From Takakia lepidozioides (taxonomy: Eukaryota > Streptophyta > Takakiopsida > Takakiales > Takakiaceae), in the NCBI GenBank assembly GCA_030704615.1, contig CM060733.1, positions 37,450,001 through 37,514,000 of the forward strand: a stretch of DNA of 64,000 nt. The letters are read 5' to 3'. How positions within the stretch are numbered: the first letter of the stretch is position 1; each line of letters starts with the position of its first letter. Of the stretch, positions 25,371 through 38,803 are shown in pieces. The position numbers were made by a program, and so were the translations under genes. The notes beneath the pieces were generated by a model that had not been told where the DNA came from, ran no database searches, and saw nothing but the letters and a program-made list of their open reading frames with translations.

Positions 25371-27690
25371 TGACCCACGTGGGTCTCTGAGATTTTCATG
25401 GCGAATACGAAGGAATGCTTTCAGTCCGATTCTAGTATTGGTCATGATGTAGGACCACACATCTAGTCCACGTAAGTTGTAGGAATGCAACTCATTCTAT
25501 CATCCCATCAGCTCTGCACATCACCATGTGGCTGTGACTCTTTGACTTAAAGCTCTAGCAACTTGGATGGAGGGGACCATAATGGATAATTAGGTGCCTC
25601 AGGTGGCTTCTTAACTTCTGGTAATTTCCTGTAAGTCAAGGAGTGTTTCAATCCAATACTTGTACCCAGCATGATGCAGAACTGTCTCCACTCCATGTTC
25701 TGAAAACCTCCTTTATGAAAGTAACTACTTTCTCATACGAGGATCCAAGAAGCTTGCAGATCACCACATAGCTTTGACATACGTTTTAGTGGTGGATGGA
25801 GGTGACCTTGATGGATCAGGACTGCTAATCTTAGTCCAATACTTGTACAACATGATGCAGGACTACGTCCACTCCTGACTGTTCACCCTTTAGGACGGCA
25901 ACCCATTCTCATACGAGGATCCATCAGCTATTGCAGGTCACCACGTGGGCTTTCCTTAAGTTTTTAGCAGTGGATAGAGGGGACCCTGATGGATCAGGTG
26001 CCTCCTGTGACTTAGCAAGTTCTGACAGTTGCTTGAAAGAATGCTTTCAAGCCTATACTTGTACGTCCCAGAATGATTCAGGAGACGTCCATTTCACCGA
26101 GGTCCTGCAAATTGAGCTGGGAGTGCTGCAACCTATTCCAATACCTGGATCCACCAGCCATTGCACATCACCACGTGGCTTTGATTTGAGGTGTAGCATT
26201 CTGGATAGAGGAGATCCTGATGGATTAGGCGTCGCTTCGCAAGTTCTGACAGTTGCTTGAAAGAATGCTTTCAGTCGGACACTTGTACGTCCCAGCATGA
26301 TTTAGGACCACGTCCATTTCAATGAGGTTCGGCAAATTGAGCTGGGACTACAACCTATTCAAATACTACGAGCCACCAGCCTCCATTGCAGGGCACCACG
26401 TGGGTTTGATTTGAGTTTTAGGCGCTTCGCGAGTTCTGGCAGTTGTTTGAAATAATGCTTTCAATCCCATACTTGTCCCCAGCACGATTCAGGATCATGT
26501 CCCTTTCACTGAAGCTCTAAAAATTGAGCTAGGACTGCAACCTATTCTACCATGAGGATCCATCCGCTATTGCAGGTCACCAGTCACCACGTGGGTTTGA
26601 TTTAAGATCTAGCAGTGCATAGAGGAGACCCTGATGGATCAGGTGCCACACATTGCTTCGCAAGTTCTGACAGTTACTCAAGAAATTAAGAATTCTTTCA
26701 TTTGATACTCGTACCCAGCACGATTGAGGACCACGTCCAATTCACTGAAGGGCTGAAAATTGAGCTACGACTGCAACGTATTCTACTACAATGATCCATG
26801 TCAGCTATTTCAGGTCACCACGTGGATTTGACTTAAGATTTAGCAGTGGAATATAGAGGAGATCCTGATGGATCAGGTGCCTCACGTCGCTTTTCAAGGT
26901 TCTGACAGTTGCTTGAAAGAATGCTTTCAATCCGATACTTGTACCCAGCATGATGCAGAACCACGTCCATTTCACTGAAGCACTGAAATTCGAGGTAGGA
27001 CTGCAACTATTCTATTCTAATACGAACACCACCAGCTATTGGAGATCACCACGTGGCTTTGACTTTATGTTTTTCCAGGGGACCCTGCTGGATAGGGTGC
27101 CTCAGGTTGGGCTTAGAAAGTTCTGACAGTTTCTTGAAATGCTTTCAATCTGATATGTACTTGTACCCTGTATGATTCAAATTCACGTCCATTTCACTGA
27201 AGTTATGAAATTCGAGCTAGGACAGCAACTATTCTATTCTAATATGATCACCACGTGGGGATTTGACTCATAGGTTAGCAGAGTATGGAGGTGACCCTGA
27301 TAATCGATCAGGCCACTCACTTCGCTTCCTATCAAGTTCCTACAATTGAGGAATGCTTTCAATTCAGTGCAAGTTTGTACTTAGCCCACTGCAGATCCAC
27401 GGCCAATTCACTCGAGTCCATTCAATGGATCCCACCAGCTAATGCGGATCAGCACGTGGCTCTGTCTCAAGGTTTAGTGGTGGAAGCCGGCGACTCTGAT
27501 GGATTAGGCCACTGTTGTCGCTTGTCAAGTTCCTACAATTGTTTTCAATCAACTACTTGACGTACCCATCATGATGCAGAACCACGTCCATTCCACTCAT
27601 CAATTTCCGAAAGCCACCTAGCTGTTGGAATGCTGCATTCCATCTAATACGAGGATCCCACCAGTTATTGCAGATCACCACGTGGTAAAG
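25370..27690. repeat. Degenerate tandem array with a G-box in most units
   Basis: About eleven units of roughly 170-240 bp. Each has a CACCACGTGG-like site near 25529, 25772, 25938, 26166, 26393, 26588, 26814, 27048, 27246, 27450 and 27675. Many also have a TTTGACTT element just after it, a GACCCTGATGGATCAGG block, TTCTGACAGTTGCTTGAAAG, and a second ACGT core in CCACGTCCATTTCAC. The flanking sequence has diverged more than the ACGT cores in most units. No protein frame is shared between units. Confidence 0.75.
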
Positions 27691-29644
27691 TTATGTCCAT
27701 CTATCACAACAATCATTGGATGCACTGTATAAAAAAGTGCCAATCTCGGTGCCAATGATTCGTTATTAGAATGTGCACACGACTCTTGTCCGAGGAGCTC
27801 TAGATTACATGAGCGCAATTGAAAGATCAGAAATTTGTCTTTTAGCAACGTAGTTCAAGGGTGTCGCGATCCCAGGAGGTTACCTCCACACGAGAGGATC
27901 CAATGAAAGTCTTCTATGAGGAATTGTCTTGTAAGCTAATTTTATAAGTACTGTTCAAAGCCTGTCGCTATCGATCTCCAGATGGTGTTCTCCACACGCG
28001 AGTTCTATACCTATTCCTCGGATGATCGCTTACCTCACGATCCAAAATAGGAGGGATTCTCACTACCAACACGTGTGCATTCTGATTTACCACTCAAACG
28101 TCTACCTTAATGGGACCTTATACCATGTCAAAATCACATCTACTGCTCACTGCCAGCCTTCCTATTTTTGCTCCAAGCTGTACTGTGAGAAGACCCCTCC
28201 ATTTCTGCTAACATACTGACTAGTCCAGCAGGTCAGCTTCGTCTTAAACCACAGCTCCTGGTCCAACAGGTAGCCTTCTTCTTGCAAAAACATAATTCCT
28301 CATTCCTTGTCCAGAAGTACGCATGGTTGAGAATTAAGATAGCATCTCCACGCAGTGTTTGAATGTGCAGACTTGGACTTTGAAACTAAGTTAACGATTT
28401 GTAACGGAAGCCAATAGCCCTTAGGGAAGAAGTGAGCCCACAATTGATTCGGCGGAGTCACCCTTTAAGGATTTGTATTCAAACATCCATGTTGAACTCC
28501 TGAATTCCTGATAGGCACCTCGCACTAAGATCTTGTACTCAGTCCATCAAGTTTCTCCCCATAATCAGTGCATAGGGTTCAATAAGCCAGTGTGACCAGT
28601 GGACTGCAGATTTGACAGGGCCTCCCCTGAGCCTCCAGACACTGAAGGGAGAACCCCTTCACTTCCTTCACTGTCCTTCCTATACCCCAGCAAATCTGTG
28701 TCTACAGACACCCAAGGCTCAAACTTGGAAGGATGGTCCTTGATCCCAGAACTGGAGTTCCCATGACAAAGTTAGGCGAAGTCTCCAGCAACAAAATCCT
28801 ACAGTGCTTGTGGTGTACATGGTATGGATGAGCCCAAGCACAGTTTGATGTTCTCTAACAGCTCTAGCGACTCATGTTTGTGTCAACAACAGCCTTTGCC
28901 TAGGTAGAATCTTAGCCTCCCGTGAGCAAAAAATTCGCATATCAACTAAGAAAAAATATTTCTGTGGTAGCTTGCAGGGCACAACAACAGTGATGAGGAC
29001 ACACGTACACAAATCCCAAATGAATAGCAACAAGCTAGACCACAGGCAAGGAGACTGAAATGAAGGATGGCTGAGCATCAAGCTTCTGTCTTTACCAAAA
29101 CCCAGGAACTCCCCATGTGCCAGATTAAAAGACAACTGAGTGTCACAATCTACATTCCAAGAGGGCCCTGCAGGGAGGAGGCCCAAGCCCTCCTATACCA
29201 GAAAACTTTGATTACAAACACAGCATTACTGGCCATCTACTTATGGCCATAAAAATGGCAATGTTGGGTTACCTCTTGTACTCATTCCCCACATTCATTC
29301 CAGCACGCTTTTGGTGCAGATAAGCTAGAAACTGCTTGGGGCTGGGTTCTTCTCTTAAGACAGAGCACACATGCATTTCTACAACAATCTAACTCTGCAG
29401 AGTTCCAGGCCCCTTTGAGACTCCATTAGTGAGCTCCACCTTCGGCCACCTAGAGCAGAGTTGTCTAGAACAGGTCTGTTCTCATCAAATCTGTACGAGC
29501 ATCCCACCTCCAGACCTATCAGCGATCCACCTTGTCCCTCCCTGTGTTGCTTGCTCTCTCCCTCTCAACATACAAAGGTGTCTTCCCCATGGAACCCTCC
29601 TTTACAATTTCTCTTTGTGTCATTCATATGAAGTAAGGTAAGGC
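27691..29644. other. Intergenic DNA, no supported gene
   Basis: Only short unrelated open frames are present. The right end may include the 3' UTR of the minus-strand gene that stops at 29645. Confidence 0.4.
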
Positions 29645-32600
29645 CTATGGGCGGCATGCATGACAGTCATCATCAGATTCACTGTCAGAGGAACTGAGGC
29701 CCGAAGAAAGGCTCCCGATGCTGCCCACCTGGAGGTCCCCCCGGGTTTCCTTTAGTCGGTGGCTGCTGGGATTACTTATGGCTGGTGAAATTGCCATCAA
29801 CCGCATGCGCTGCATTCACAAATCAGATAACCACCACGTTTCAGAGAGAGTGAGCGGAAAATTTGAAAGCACTTGAAACCAAGTTTTCAGCTAAGATTTC
29901 AGCAAACCTGCCAATGTTCAGGTCAGAGGTTGCATATACCAACCTCCTCATTACTGCAGATGAATTGTCTCATCATCTTTATCTTACTGGTGTTATGCAA
30001 ACCTTTGATAACTGTTCTAGCACACTAATGTCTTCACTCCATGCTAAATTGTTTCCGAGTCACGTCCACCCACCTTGCCTCAGGGTACATGTCCACTGAG
30101 ACTCAACACGAACCCGCAATAGCCCTCAGTGCACAGCCCCACTAAATGACAAGCCCAACAAAAACAACCACTTCATGGATCTCTTTTCAATGCACTTGAC
30201 CTCAATGTGGGGAGCTGCTTCGGAGTTTGTTCATGACCTACACACATGGCCAGAATACCAGGAATCCTTCTGCTCAAACTTGCTTCGAGCAACTGGTATA
30301 TTCCTTCCAGGACTTGGCAGCCATAGCCCGGTGAACTATGTCAACTCAGTGCATCTGGGTCTACTGCCTCTTGTAGCCAACATCACCAAGAAGGCCAGAT
30401 TGATCAAGACATTCACACTACTGCTCAGGGGCACAAAGCTTTTATGTACACCTCTTCGGAATTGGGGAGTGAGTGTAAGGAGCAAGATGGCTCATCCTCA
30501 CAACACGGACCAAAATTCAAATTACTACAAAGTCCAAGGAAGTCAAGTTTTCTATGTTCATGATGCAAAATGACAACTCTTGTGTGCAATTTTAGGTCCC
30601 CAGATTGGGCATGCAAGTCAAAAGGGAACCAAGAGCGTAACCCTAGACAACAAGGATCAGCAATTGACAGATAAACCCCTAACCTAGAGAGGCCAAAGTT
30701 GCACATCATTGCCTCCTCACCAAATGCACAAACCAATAGCTTCCCTTGCAAACCTGGAGAGGTAAGGTGAAGCTCTGCAAGTCCAGAACACAAATTTCAA
30801 ATGATACTGTCCCAATACAAGCCCATCAGGTCCTTTGGCTAGAACACGAAGGCAGGATGAAACGTCCTACAAGCCCAGCACACCAGCAGTTGGAAACAAC
30901 CACTCTGGTTAGCTGATATACTCTAGCATGCATGTTTTGGAAGTCCTACCTCCTGGTAAGCCTACCTCCTGGTAGCCTACCTCCCGGTAGAAGGCGTTGA
31001 TCTCCTCCTCGGTCAGCGCTTCCTCGCCACCCTCTGTACTCTCCTCCCATCCAAGTGATCTCAAAAATGCAGCCTCTTCCTCTTCTGAAGCTGTGGCCCC
31101 ACCAGGGGCTACCCGAGATTTTGTTTCCGGCTGCTTAAACAGATGCTGGTCTGTCTCTCCCTCAAGTATGAGCCCATTGCTAGGAATCTCTTTTCCCTTC
31201 ACCTCATTGTTGTTGTAGAGTTGGTCTATGGAGGCAGGCATGTCGGACTTTGTGGAGGGACTCAACTGAATATCCCCGTTCTCTGACTCAAGTAAGCCAA
31301 CTTGTGAGTTCCTTCCTCCTTCCTCAGGGAAAACTACCCCTTCTTCGCTAATAGTTGATCCGGTTTCTTTGCCATTTACAATATCACTCTTTCTCTGTGT
31401 CACCACATCTGGCTTATCTACAGTACTGGGCGTGGCTCCCAAACCAGCTGCTGCCCTCTTTCTAATTGCATTGAAGAAATCGACGCGGTTTTGCGCCTGC
31501 ACAGGGGGGCGTCGGTCTTCAGTCCCAGCTGCTATGCCAGAGTTTCCGTCCTTGGGACGTACACTCCCCATGTTACCATCAGAAGACCCTACTGATACAG
31601 AAATTGGAGGGATAGGCACTGCACGACGGTCCAGCAGCTGCTTTTGCTTGCGGGGCATAGTGGCAACCATTTTGCCTCCCCCCACTGCTGAAGTTGGACC
31701 AGTCAATCCAAGACTACCACCCACTAAAGTAGGTGCCCCCGTTGAAAGATCAGTCCTTGGGGTACTGCTAACTGGGGGGGATGGGAGGACTGGAGCTACC
31801 TCTTTGGTACTTTTACGGACCAAGATCTTACCCCCTTGTACAGGTTTTGGGGTCTCAGGCCGCTGTGGTGCTGGAGGACGGTAAGGGGAGCTTAAGAGCT
31901 GAGTAGAACCCATTGGCTGCCTCTGTTTCATGCCAGCTGGGGGTGCAACTACATCGGCCGCACGCACCGCCTTGGGTTTCATTTTGTCCCTTGGGCTTAG
32001 ACCCTGCACACATTTTCATGTTCATCGGGTAAGAAACTGGCTGCATCTCCATACACTCATAGCAACAACATTATAACAATGGAGGCGTAAAGAGGTGGAG
32101 TCGGATGCCGGCTCGGCAAAACACAATCATTAGCTTAGAACCTACAGCTCTCACCATACAGTTCTACATTTCTTGCATTGAAGACAAACTTCCTGGCCCA
32201 CTCACAAAGAAAATGGAAATTCCGATAATCTGGATGTAGTGAGGGGGTAAAAACCCAAAGAGATACGCTTGCAAAGACAAACTTGTCGATTGAATTAGGG
32301 GAATCGACAACTACAGAGGACGACATCACATTTGGGACACGTATACAGAAGGTGGGGCTGGCATGACGGATAACAAAATGTGCATAGCATTCCCAACTAA
32401 TGGCCAACATAAGAATGTGACTGAACCCACTTGCGCACAGCGAAACTCAATGCACACAACGACTGCTCCTAAGATACCACATCAAAATTGTTCCAGATGA
32501 AAGATGATTAACTGTGTGTTTTTGCAACTTCCATCATCATATTAGCACAAATACTACTCATCACAAATTACTGGTTACAGTTGTAGATGATGGACACTAC

Positions 32601-34062
32601 TAACTTCAAATAGCTTGCAATTTGTCCGCCCAAGTCAGAATCCATTCATGAATAGGCAAATGGTCACCCATTCCAACCCACAGTTGTAAGGACTTCATGC
32701 CTAAGGGGATTAGCCAACACAGTCAATGACAATGAGAGGACCCAATGTGCTGCACCTGTTCAAACGTAGACACACCGTTTGACTGGAAACAACCAACGAA
32801 AAGCAGATTTGTAACCCATGCTAAATGCTATTTTGGAGCTCACGGGAGTTATGAAACCCACCATATTCTTTGGGAGAACGGGTTTCATTGGAATAAGCTG
32901 CCTTGACTGCTTCAAAGCCAGCTCCTCCAGCCTCTGCATCTCTGCTGAATACTGCAACAAGAAAGTTACAAAATCAATTCCTAACTGCAGTTAGGGTTCT
33001 TGAGGCAATACATTTCAAGTGCAGTTTGTGTGGCCGTTTATCCCCAGTTAAACATTGCCCGATGTCCTAGGGCACAAGTCCCACAATTACTGAGTCTCGA
33101 GTCCTTTGTGAGAGTCAGACCTACAAAACTGGCAGTAACTGGACTCTCGGGTTTTCCAGACCGAACTCGAAAGGGCAGCATAGAAAGGTCTCCAACCTGG
33201 TCGTGGTAAGGCAGCCTCGGAGAAACTATCATATGAGAACTCCATGAACCTTCAACTGCCATACTTTCTCATGTGCATGAAAAACCCTCGACAACCTCAA
33301 ACTACTGTATACATACAGGCAGGGTGAGCAACCTGTTCAACAGACACAAGCCATGTGGCATGGCACAGCAGGCCAACAATCTCTCACCTGCGGTGGGGTA
33401 CGAACACGAGGTGGAATCTGTGCCAAGGCCTCAGCCATCTTTGGAGCGTTCATAGAGGTCCCCGACGAGGTGCCAGAGGGGGCGACGGATGATGCAGAGG
33501 AGGAGACAGACGGAATAGGAATCGCCGTGCCATTTAGGGCAGGAGGGTTGCCGGTAAGGCTGGAAGGAGCCTCAGCCAATGCAGAGCTCCAGCCTGTCCC
33601 ATCAAGTCTGGGGGAAGATGTGCCCTGCCAGAGAGGGCGGGGGCTCAGAACACACGCATTGCCCAAGTTTGACTGCACTACAGGCCCAGCACCCCCCCTC
33701 TCTTGAGCGCCAAGAGATGGAAAATTGCGCTCGAACGCCGCTTTCTGCATGCTACTCATAAGGCTACCACTAGTCGCTGGCGGGGCGGTCGGGAGCCCCC
33801 CGAGCTCCCCCCCACCCTTCTTCTCCCCATTTTCCGCCGGCCGCGCTGACCCCATGGACTGCGACCGCCGCAGCAATGGTCGCTCGGCTTCATACCTCAC
33901 CCCTGGAGCTGCCCCCAACCCAAGCCTTCGAAACGCTGACGCACTCACCAAGCGCTCCCGATCTCTCTCCCGCTCATCCATTCCCCCAAACCCCAACGCC
34001 CTCTCCCGATCTCGCCCCCCCTCCCGCTCTCTCTCACGATCCCATTCCCACTCCCTGTCCAT
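29645..34062 (-). CDS. Plant-specific EEINAFY-type protein of unknown function, four exons
   Basis: Minus-strand exons: 34062-33388, 32951-32862, 32003-30981, 29809-29645. All junctions are phase 0 with GT-AG signals, giving about 650 residues. The N-terminus is Arg/Glu/Asp-rich (DREREREGGRDRER), then PLLRRSQSMGS, FERNFPSLGAQ, GWTSALAEAP-like GWSSALAEAP and MAEALAQIPPRVRTPPQ. Exon 2 gives QRLEELALKQSRQLIPM. Exon 3 ends in EEAAFLRSLGWEE and LTEEEINAFYRE, and the last exon ends in an acidic SSSDSESDDD tail. These blocks match a conserved plant family (Arabidopsis At1g36990-like), whose function I do not know. An in-frame stop lies just upstream of the chosen ATG. Family proteins usually have a longer N-terminus, so an upstream exon is possible. 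Confidence 0.8.
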
Positions 34063-34764
34063 CTCTCACCCTCCCATGCCCCTCCCCAACCCTCCCCCTC
34101 CACCTCCACCTCCACCACCTCCTCCTCCTCCCTCTCTCCCTCTCCCTCCCTGGACCTCCACAAAGCCCTCCCGGCCGCGTAATCTCCAGCTATGGTGGCG
34201 AGCCAGCCCCGTCTCTCTCCCTGCCTCCCTCGCTTTCTCTCTCGCCCTGTCTCTCCCTCTGTCTGTCTCGCTGGTTTTGCTGCGCGATGGCTCGGGGGGC
34301 CAGCAAACAAACAAGAATGCTCGCTCTCTGTTTAACGTCCCGTCTCTTGCCCTAAGCTGTCCCCCGTCCCCGGCTCGAATCCCCGCGGCCCCTCTTTCTG
34401 GTATATTCTCCCGAGGAAACCTCTGGAAGCACGGGACGGAATGGACGACGGTGTCGTTGTCATCATTATCCCGTACGGTACGGTCAGTCTGGTGTACTTG
34501 AAGTTCAAATCTTAATAATTTTTTATCTTTAATTTTTAATTTTTAATTATCTTAATAGGTAATAAACTTAGAAAAACAAAAAACTTGGAATATTTATATA
34601 TTAATTAATGTTCAATGTAGTACTAAGTAGTAACACGTTGGCATATGGAAACATTAATTGAATACTTTTTTTTCTTTTTTCTTTTTCTTTTTCTTTTTCT
34701 TTTTGGTGTGAGCGAAAATATATATGTGAGTCCCGTCTCACTGTGTTGTCCCTCCCTCCTTTCG

Positions 34765-34804
<40 letters not shown>

Positions 34805-34979
34805 CTTCTCACACTTATTACAAGTTATGGAGCTTGTTCAGCATCTCGGCTCGCACACAGCCGCGGTGGCTATGGGCTACCTCTTGCATACTTTGGACCA
34901 CCATGGCTGATGATTTCTTACGTATGGCCAAATTATGACATTTTATTGGAAAATATCATTCGCTCGCAGTTCCGTTAGG
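34063..34979. other. Upstream region with simple repeats
   Basis: 34080-34260 is CT-rich (CCTCCACCT and CTCTCCCT runs), the transcribed 5' leader of the minus-strand gene if it starts near here. A TTTTTC repeat lies at 34663-34704 and a CT dinucleotide run at 34769-34801. No further gene is seen. Confidence 0.5.
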
Positions 34980-36180
34980 GAGTCGTCAATAGGTAGACAG
35001 GAGACAAGTGCAATATCACCAACTGTAGGCCGTTCACCCTGCTCAAGTTGGTTACAAGATCATCGCCAAGGGCCTAGCAATTATGAGGCTTCAAAAGTTG
35101 CGTCCCTGCATCATACATCTACAGCAATTTGGTTTTTTATTAAGGGGTGCGTGGTCTTTTTGAGGATTTTGTTTTTGGCGGTAACGAGGCTTTGTACTTG
35201 GCCTCGTGCTCCAGCCAGTCTCTGGCCCTTCTTCTCGATTGTGAGAAGGGCTTTGATAAAAATCAAGTAGTTTGAGTTTTGTCTTGGGAGCCCTCAAGGT
35301 TGGGCATTCAGGGGAATGTCTGAGGGCTGCTTGAAAATAATCCTTCCCGCTAAAGCAATTGTTCGGCCCCTTGCTCCCTTCTTTTTTCTAATTGTAGCTG
35401 ACTGCTTGGGATATGCTAATTTTGATGTGAATCCCTGCATCAAAGGTTTGCACTCGTCGTCCATTCAACCTAATCTGGCTGATGTCAAGGTTATAATTAC
35501 TATCGTGTTTCTTGACAACTTCGATGTAGAGTGTGTGACGAGCGTTCTGGACACTTATTAGTCATGGTATTCCGCCAGACTGTCCCTCACAGGGATCGAG
35601 AGCTCTTATTGCGAACCAGGTGATTTTGGCTTCCATCTGGTCAATGAGCCCTTCGCTCTTCAAGAGGCTCAAAGCTCTGATGAGAAGTTTCATATATTGG
35701 GGGGGCTACCTCGGTGGATTCCAATCCTCATGCCATGGTCCGAAGGTTTATCACCAACTGCGTTCTTAACAACCTGTGATTCACTGAGACAACTGAAACC
35801 ACAAAATCCATGATTTTGCGGCATGGGTTGTTCGACTCTGGTGTCTACTCCATAAGGACCACTGTTGGCACTGCAAGGTGTTTGGTCTCATGTCTTTCTT
35901 CATTTCACAGATATATAAGCATGAAGGCTCACACCCGCTTTGATGAAATATTTCTGACCTGAAAGTGTCGCTTCAGATATCCTGACCCCCTCATCAAAGT
36001 GAATGACACTGACAATTAACACTGAGACTGTCAAGGTGGTGGAGTCATCAAGTTCGACATTGGCAACAATGTCATGGTGACTGTGGGGCATAACAGAGGA
36101 CTTGTCGGAATCATCCATACCCTTGTAAAGCATAAGGGAAGCTTGGACGTTATCCATGTCACTGACGCTGTGGGTCACCA
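34980..36180 (+). pseudogene. Decayed LINE reverse transcriptase fragment
   Basis: Broken plus-strand frames resemble an L1-like ORF2 reverse transcriptase: an AKGLAIMRLQKLRPCIIH-like block near 35065-35115, QQFGF near 35124, a decayed DFEKAFDK near 35235-35265, and a LAPFFFLIVADCLGY block near 35370-35415. Many stops and frame changes interrupt it. It is old and neither end is clear. Confidence 0.6.
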
Positions 36181-36522
36181 GTTTGCCACTCGTTGTTCAC
36201 CATTGGGCAGGGAACCAAGCCCCGGGCCCTTCACCTAGTTTCACATAGTGTTGTGAATTTGATCAAACTCGTGACCAAGTTCACTATAACTTGCACCTTT
36301 TCTTTTAAAGAGACTTTGTAAATGCGCTGGATGTTCCCAAGTCAAATCACCCTTCTGGAATCCAGGGTTTCAAGTTTCACCCCCTCCGATATCTGTTGTG
36401 GCATCCTGTCAATACTTCACTGCATTGTGAGATACCACCTGGGCCAGCTTATGACTTCTTACAAACCTGTAGCCTGCATGTTTGAAGTAAAGCGCATTTT
36501 GTATTCCTGCATTTCGCTTGTT
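36181..36522. other. Short intergenic stretch
   Basis: Lies between the decayed LINE and the end of the PPR gene. Nothing recognisable. Confidence 0.3.
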
Positions 36523-38803
36523 TTACGAGTAATCCCCACAAGAACAAACCCCATCTTGGAAGTCGTGAAAACACTTGGGATCCCGTATAACAACTGCTCG
36601 CCCAATAGTTTTTGAGATGAACTTGGTGGCAGTGTGGTAGTCACCACACACCCCAAGAGTCTTGATGATGCAAATAGGTGCACAAGAGGGTGTACTGATC
36701 AGCCCAAAAGCACTGGCCGGCTTCTCACCATGGTGGCAAAGGGAAAATGCATTTTGCTCCAACTTAGTAACACACCAACTTAGTAATACATCATGTAACA
36801 CAAAGCGTGTGCCAGGCACATATCCAGCCGCCTTCATCTGTTCAGGCAACGACTCCAACTTAGTAAGAATTTCCTTAATTTGTGGATGAACTTTGTCTCC
36901 TACAACAAATATATGTACCTGGTTGTCAACCTCAATGCAGCTGTGTGGCCTGGCTCCATTCTCTCAGACGCTAGCATGCAAAACTCCACTTGTGTTTGTC
37001 CGCCGTGACCACTTTAATGAAGAGCCTTTCCTGAGAAAGATGCCAGAGGTACTCTGACACCTCTCTGTTATATCCACTTGTGTTTTAACTAAAGACTGTG
37101 TGCAACTTTCCGTAGGTATTGAGGACTTCCATGAAGAACTACATCAGACACATGCCCGTGTGGAGGCAAATGACTCCAGCATGCAATAGATCACTCTCAA
37201 GAATGCGTTTAGCCGTACATTCTGCAAGCTTCACATCACCATGAACTCTGCAGGCACTAAGCAAGGCCCCCCAGACTGAGGCATCTGGCTCGACTGGCAT
37301 TTTTCTAATGAATTCCTCTGCCCCATCCAATTGCCCTGCACGGCCAAGAAGGTCCACCATGCAGCAAAAATGCTCCAGTGTCGGTGTGAGGCCAGGATAA
37401 CTAGTCATAGAATTGAAGTAGTGATGCCCTTCATCCACTAAGCCTGCATGGCTACATGCAGAGAGAAGAGATATAAAGGTGACATTGTTTGGCTTCAAAC
37501 CTCCTAGTTGCATTTGCTCAAATAGTTGCAGTGCATCCCTACCACACCCATGCTGACCATATCCTGTGATCATTGCACTCCACGATATGACATCCCGTTC
37601 AGCCATGTTGTCAAAGAATTGACGAGCATCTCTTACACTGCCACACTTGGCGTACATGTCAAGCAGGGCGTTCTCCAAATTTAGAGATGTCATAATTCCA
37701 GCTTTCATTATGTCAGCATGGAACCCCTTGCCCTCTTCCAGGGCTCCTAGGCTGGCACATGCATTGAGGACGGAAATGAATGTGACCATGTTGGGCATCA
37801 CACCTTCCTGTTGCATTTGCTTGTAGATCTTGAGAGCCTCCCTTTGACAATTCTGCTGAGAATACCCTGCAATCATTGCACTCCACGAAATTACATCCCG
37901 CTTGGCCATTTTATCAAACACTTGACTCGCATTCTCAACACTCCCACATTTGGCATACATGTCAACAAGAGCATTCTGCAGAATGACATCTGGGGTAATG
38001 CCAGCTTTAACGATGTCAGCATGGACCTGTTTGCCTCTTTCCAGAGCTCCTAGGCTGGCACATGCATTCAAAATGCAAGTGAATGTGACCCTATTGGGCA
38101 TCACCCCTTCCTGTTGCATCTGCTCATAGATCTTCAAAGCTTCCCTCCCACACCCAAGCTGGGCATATCCTGCAATCACCACACTCCATGTGACCACATT
38201 CCGTTTAGCCATATTGCTGAACACCTGACCTGCATCCTTCATGTTCCCACATTTGGCATACATGTCAACAAGGGCAGTCTCCAGAATGTTATTAGATGAA
38301 ATCCCACTCTTGATGATGTCGGCATGGACCTGCTTGCCCTTCTCGAGGGTTCTCAGGCTGGCACACGCATTGAGGACACAAATGAAAGTGACCCTGTTGG
38401 GCGCCACCCCTTCCAGTTGCATTTGGTCATAGATCCTGAGAGCTTCCTTGCCACACCCATGCTTGGAATATCCTGCAATCATTATAGTCCATGTAAACAC
38501 ATCTCGGTCACGCATTCCTTCGAACACTTGGCGTGCGTCCACCAGACTCCCACTCTTGGCATACATGTTGACAAGGGTGTTGAGTTGGACGATGTTGGGC
38601 TTGGATCCACTTTGGATAATGTGGGCATATACCTGCTCTCCTGTTCTGTGTTGTCCCACGACGGTGAAGGATCTGAGAGGAACTCCAGCCAAAGCTGTTC
38701 TCCGCCCATTGCATGACCTGAATGCAAACATATTCACACCAGAAATGCTCACTGCACAGCTCCTCATTTCATTTGCTTCCCCTCTCTCATGACCTCCATG
38801 CAA
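36523..38803 (-). pseudogene. PLS-class pentatricopeptide (PPR-DYW) gene with disrupted E/DYW region
   Basis: An open minus-strand frame (38803-37139, 554 codons) holds at least four P-L-S triplets of about 101 residues, each with MYAKCG and VTFI.VLNACASL, then an E-type region with PVEPDASVWGALLSACR. The E domain is cut short: the frame turns to LHTGMCLM and stops. A DYW-like domain lies downstream in another frame (36935-36523), with AAGYVPGTRFVLHDV, HGEKPASAFGL and ending CSCGDYS. The metal-site pattern is altered (VCGDYHT where VCxDCHT is usual) and the last Trp is Ser. Such proteins normally bind organelle RNA for C-to-U editing. An unusual intron at 37139-36935 cannot be excluded, but the changed residues favour decay. 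Confidence 0.7.

Noticed and set aside
31369-31884. Plus-strand 171-codon frame
   Set aside because: Antisense shadow of exon 3 of the minus-strand gene.
33725-34501. Plus-strand 258-codon Pro/Ser-rich frame
   Set aside because: It is antisense to the first exon and leader of the minus-strand gene and is a composition artefact of CT-rich DNA.
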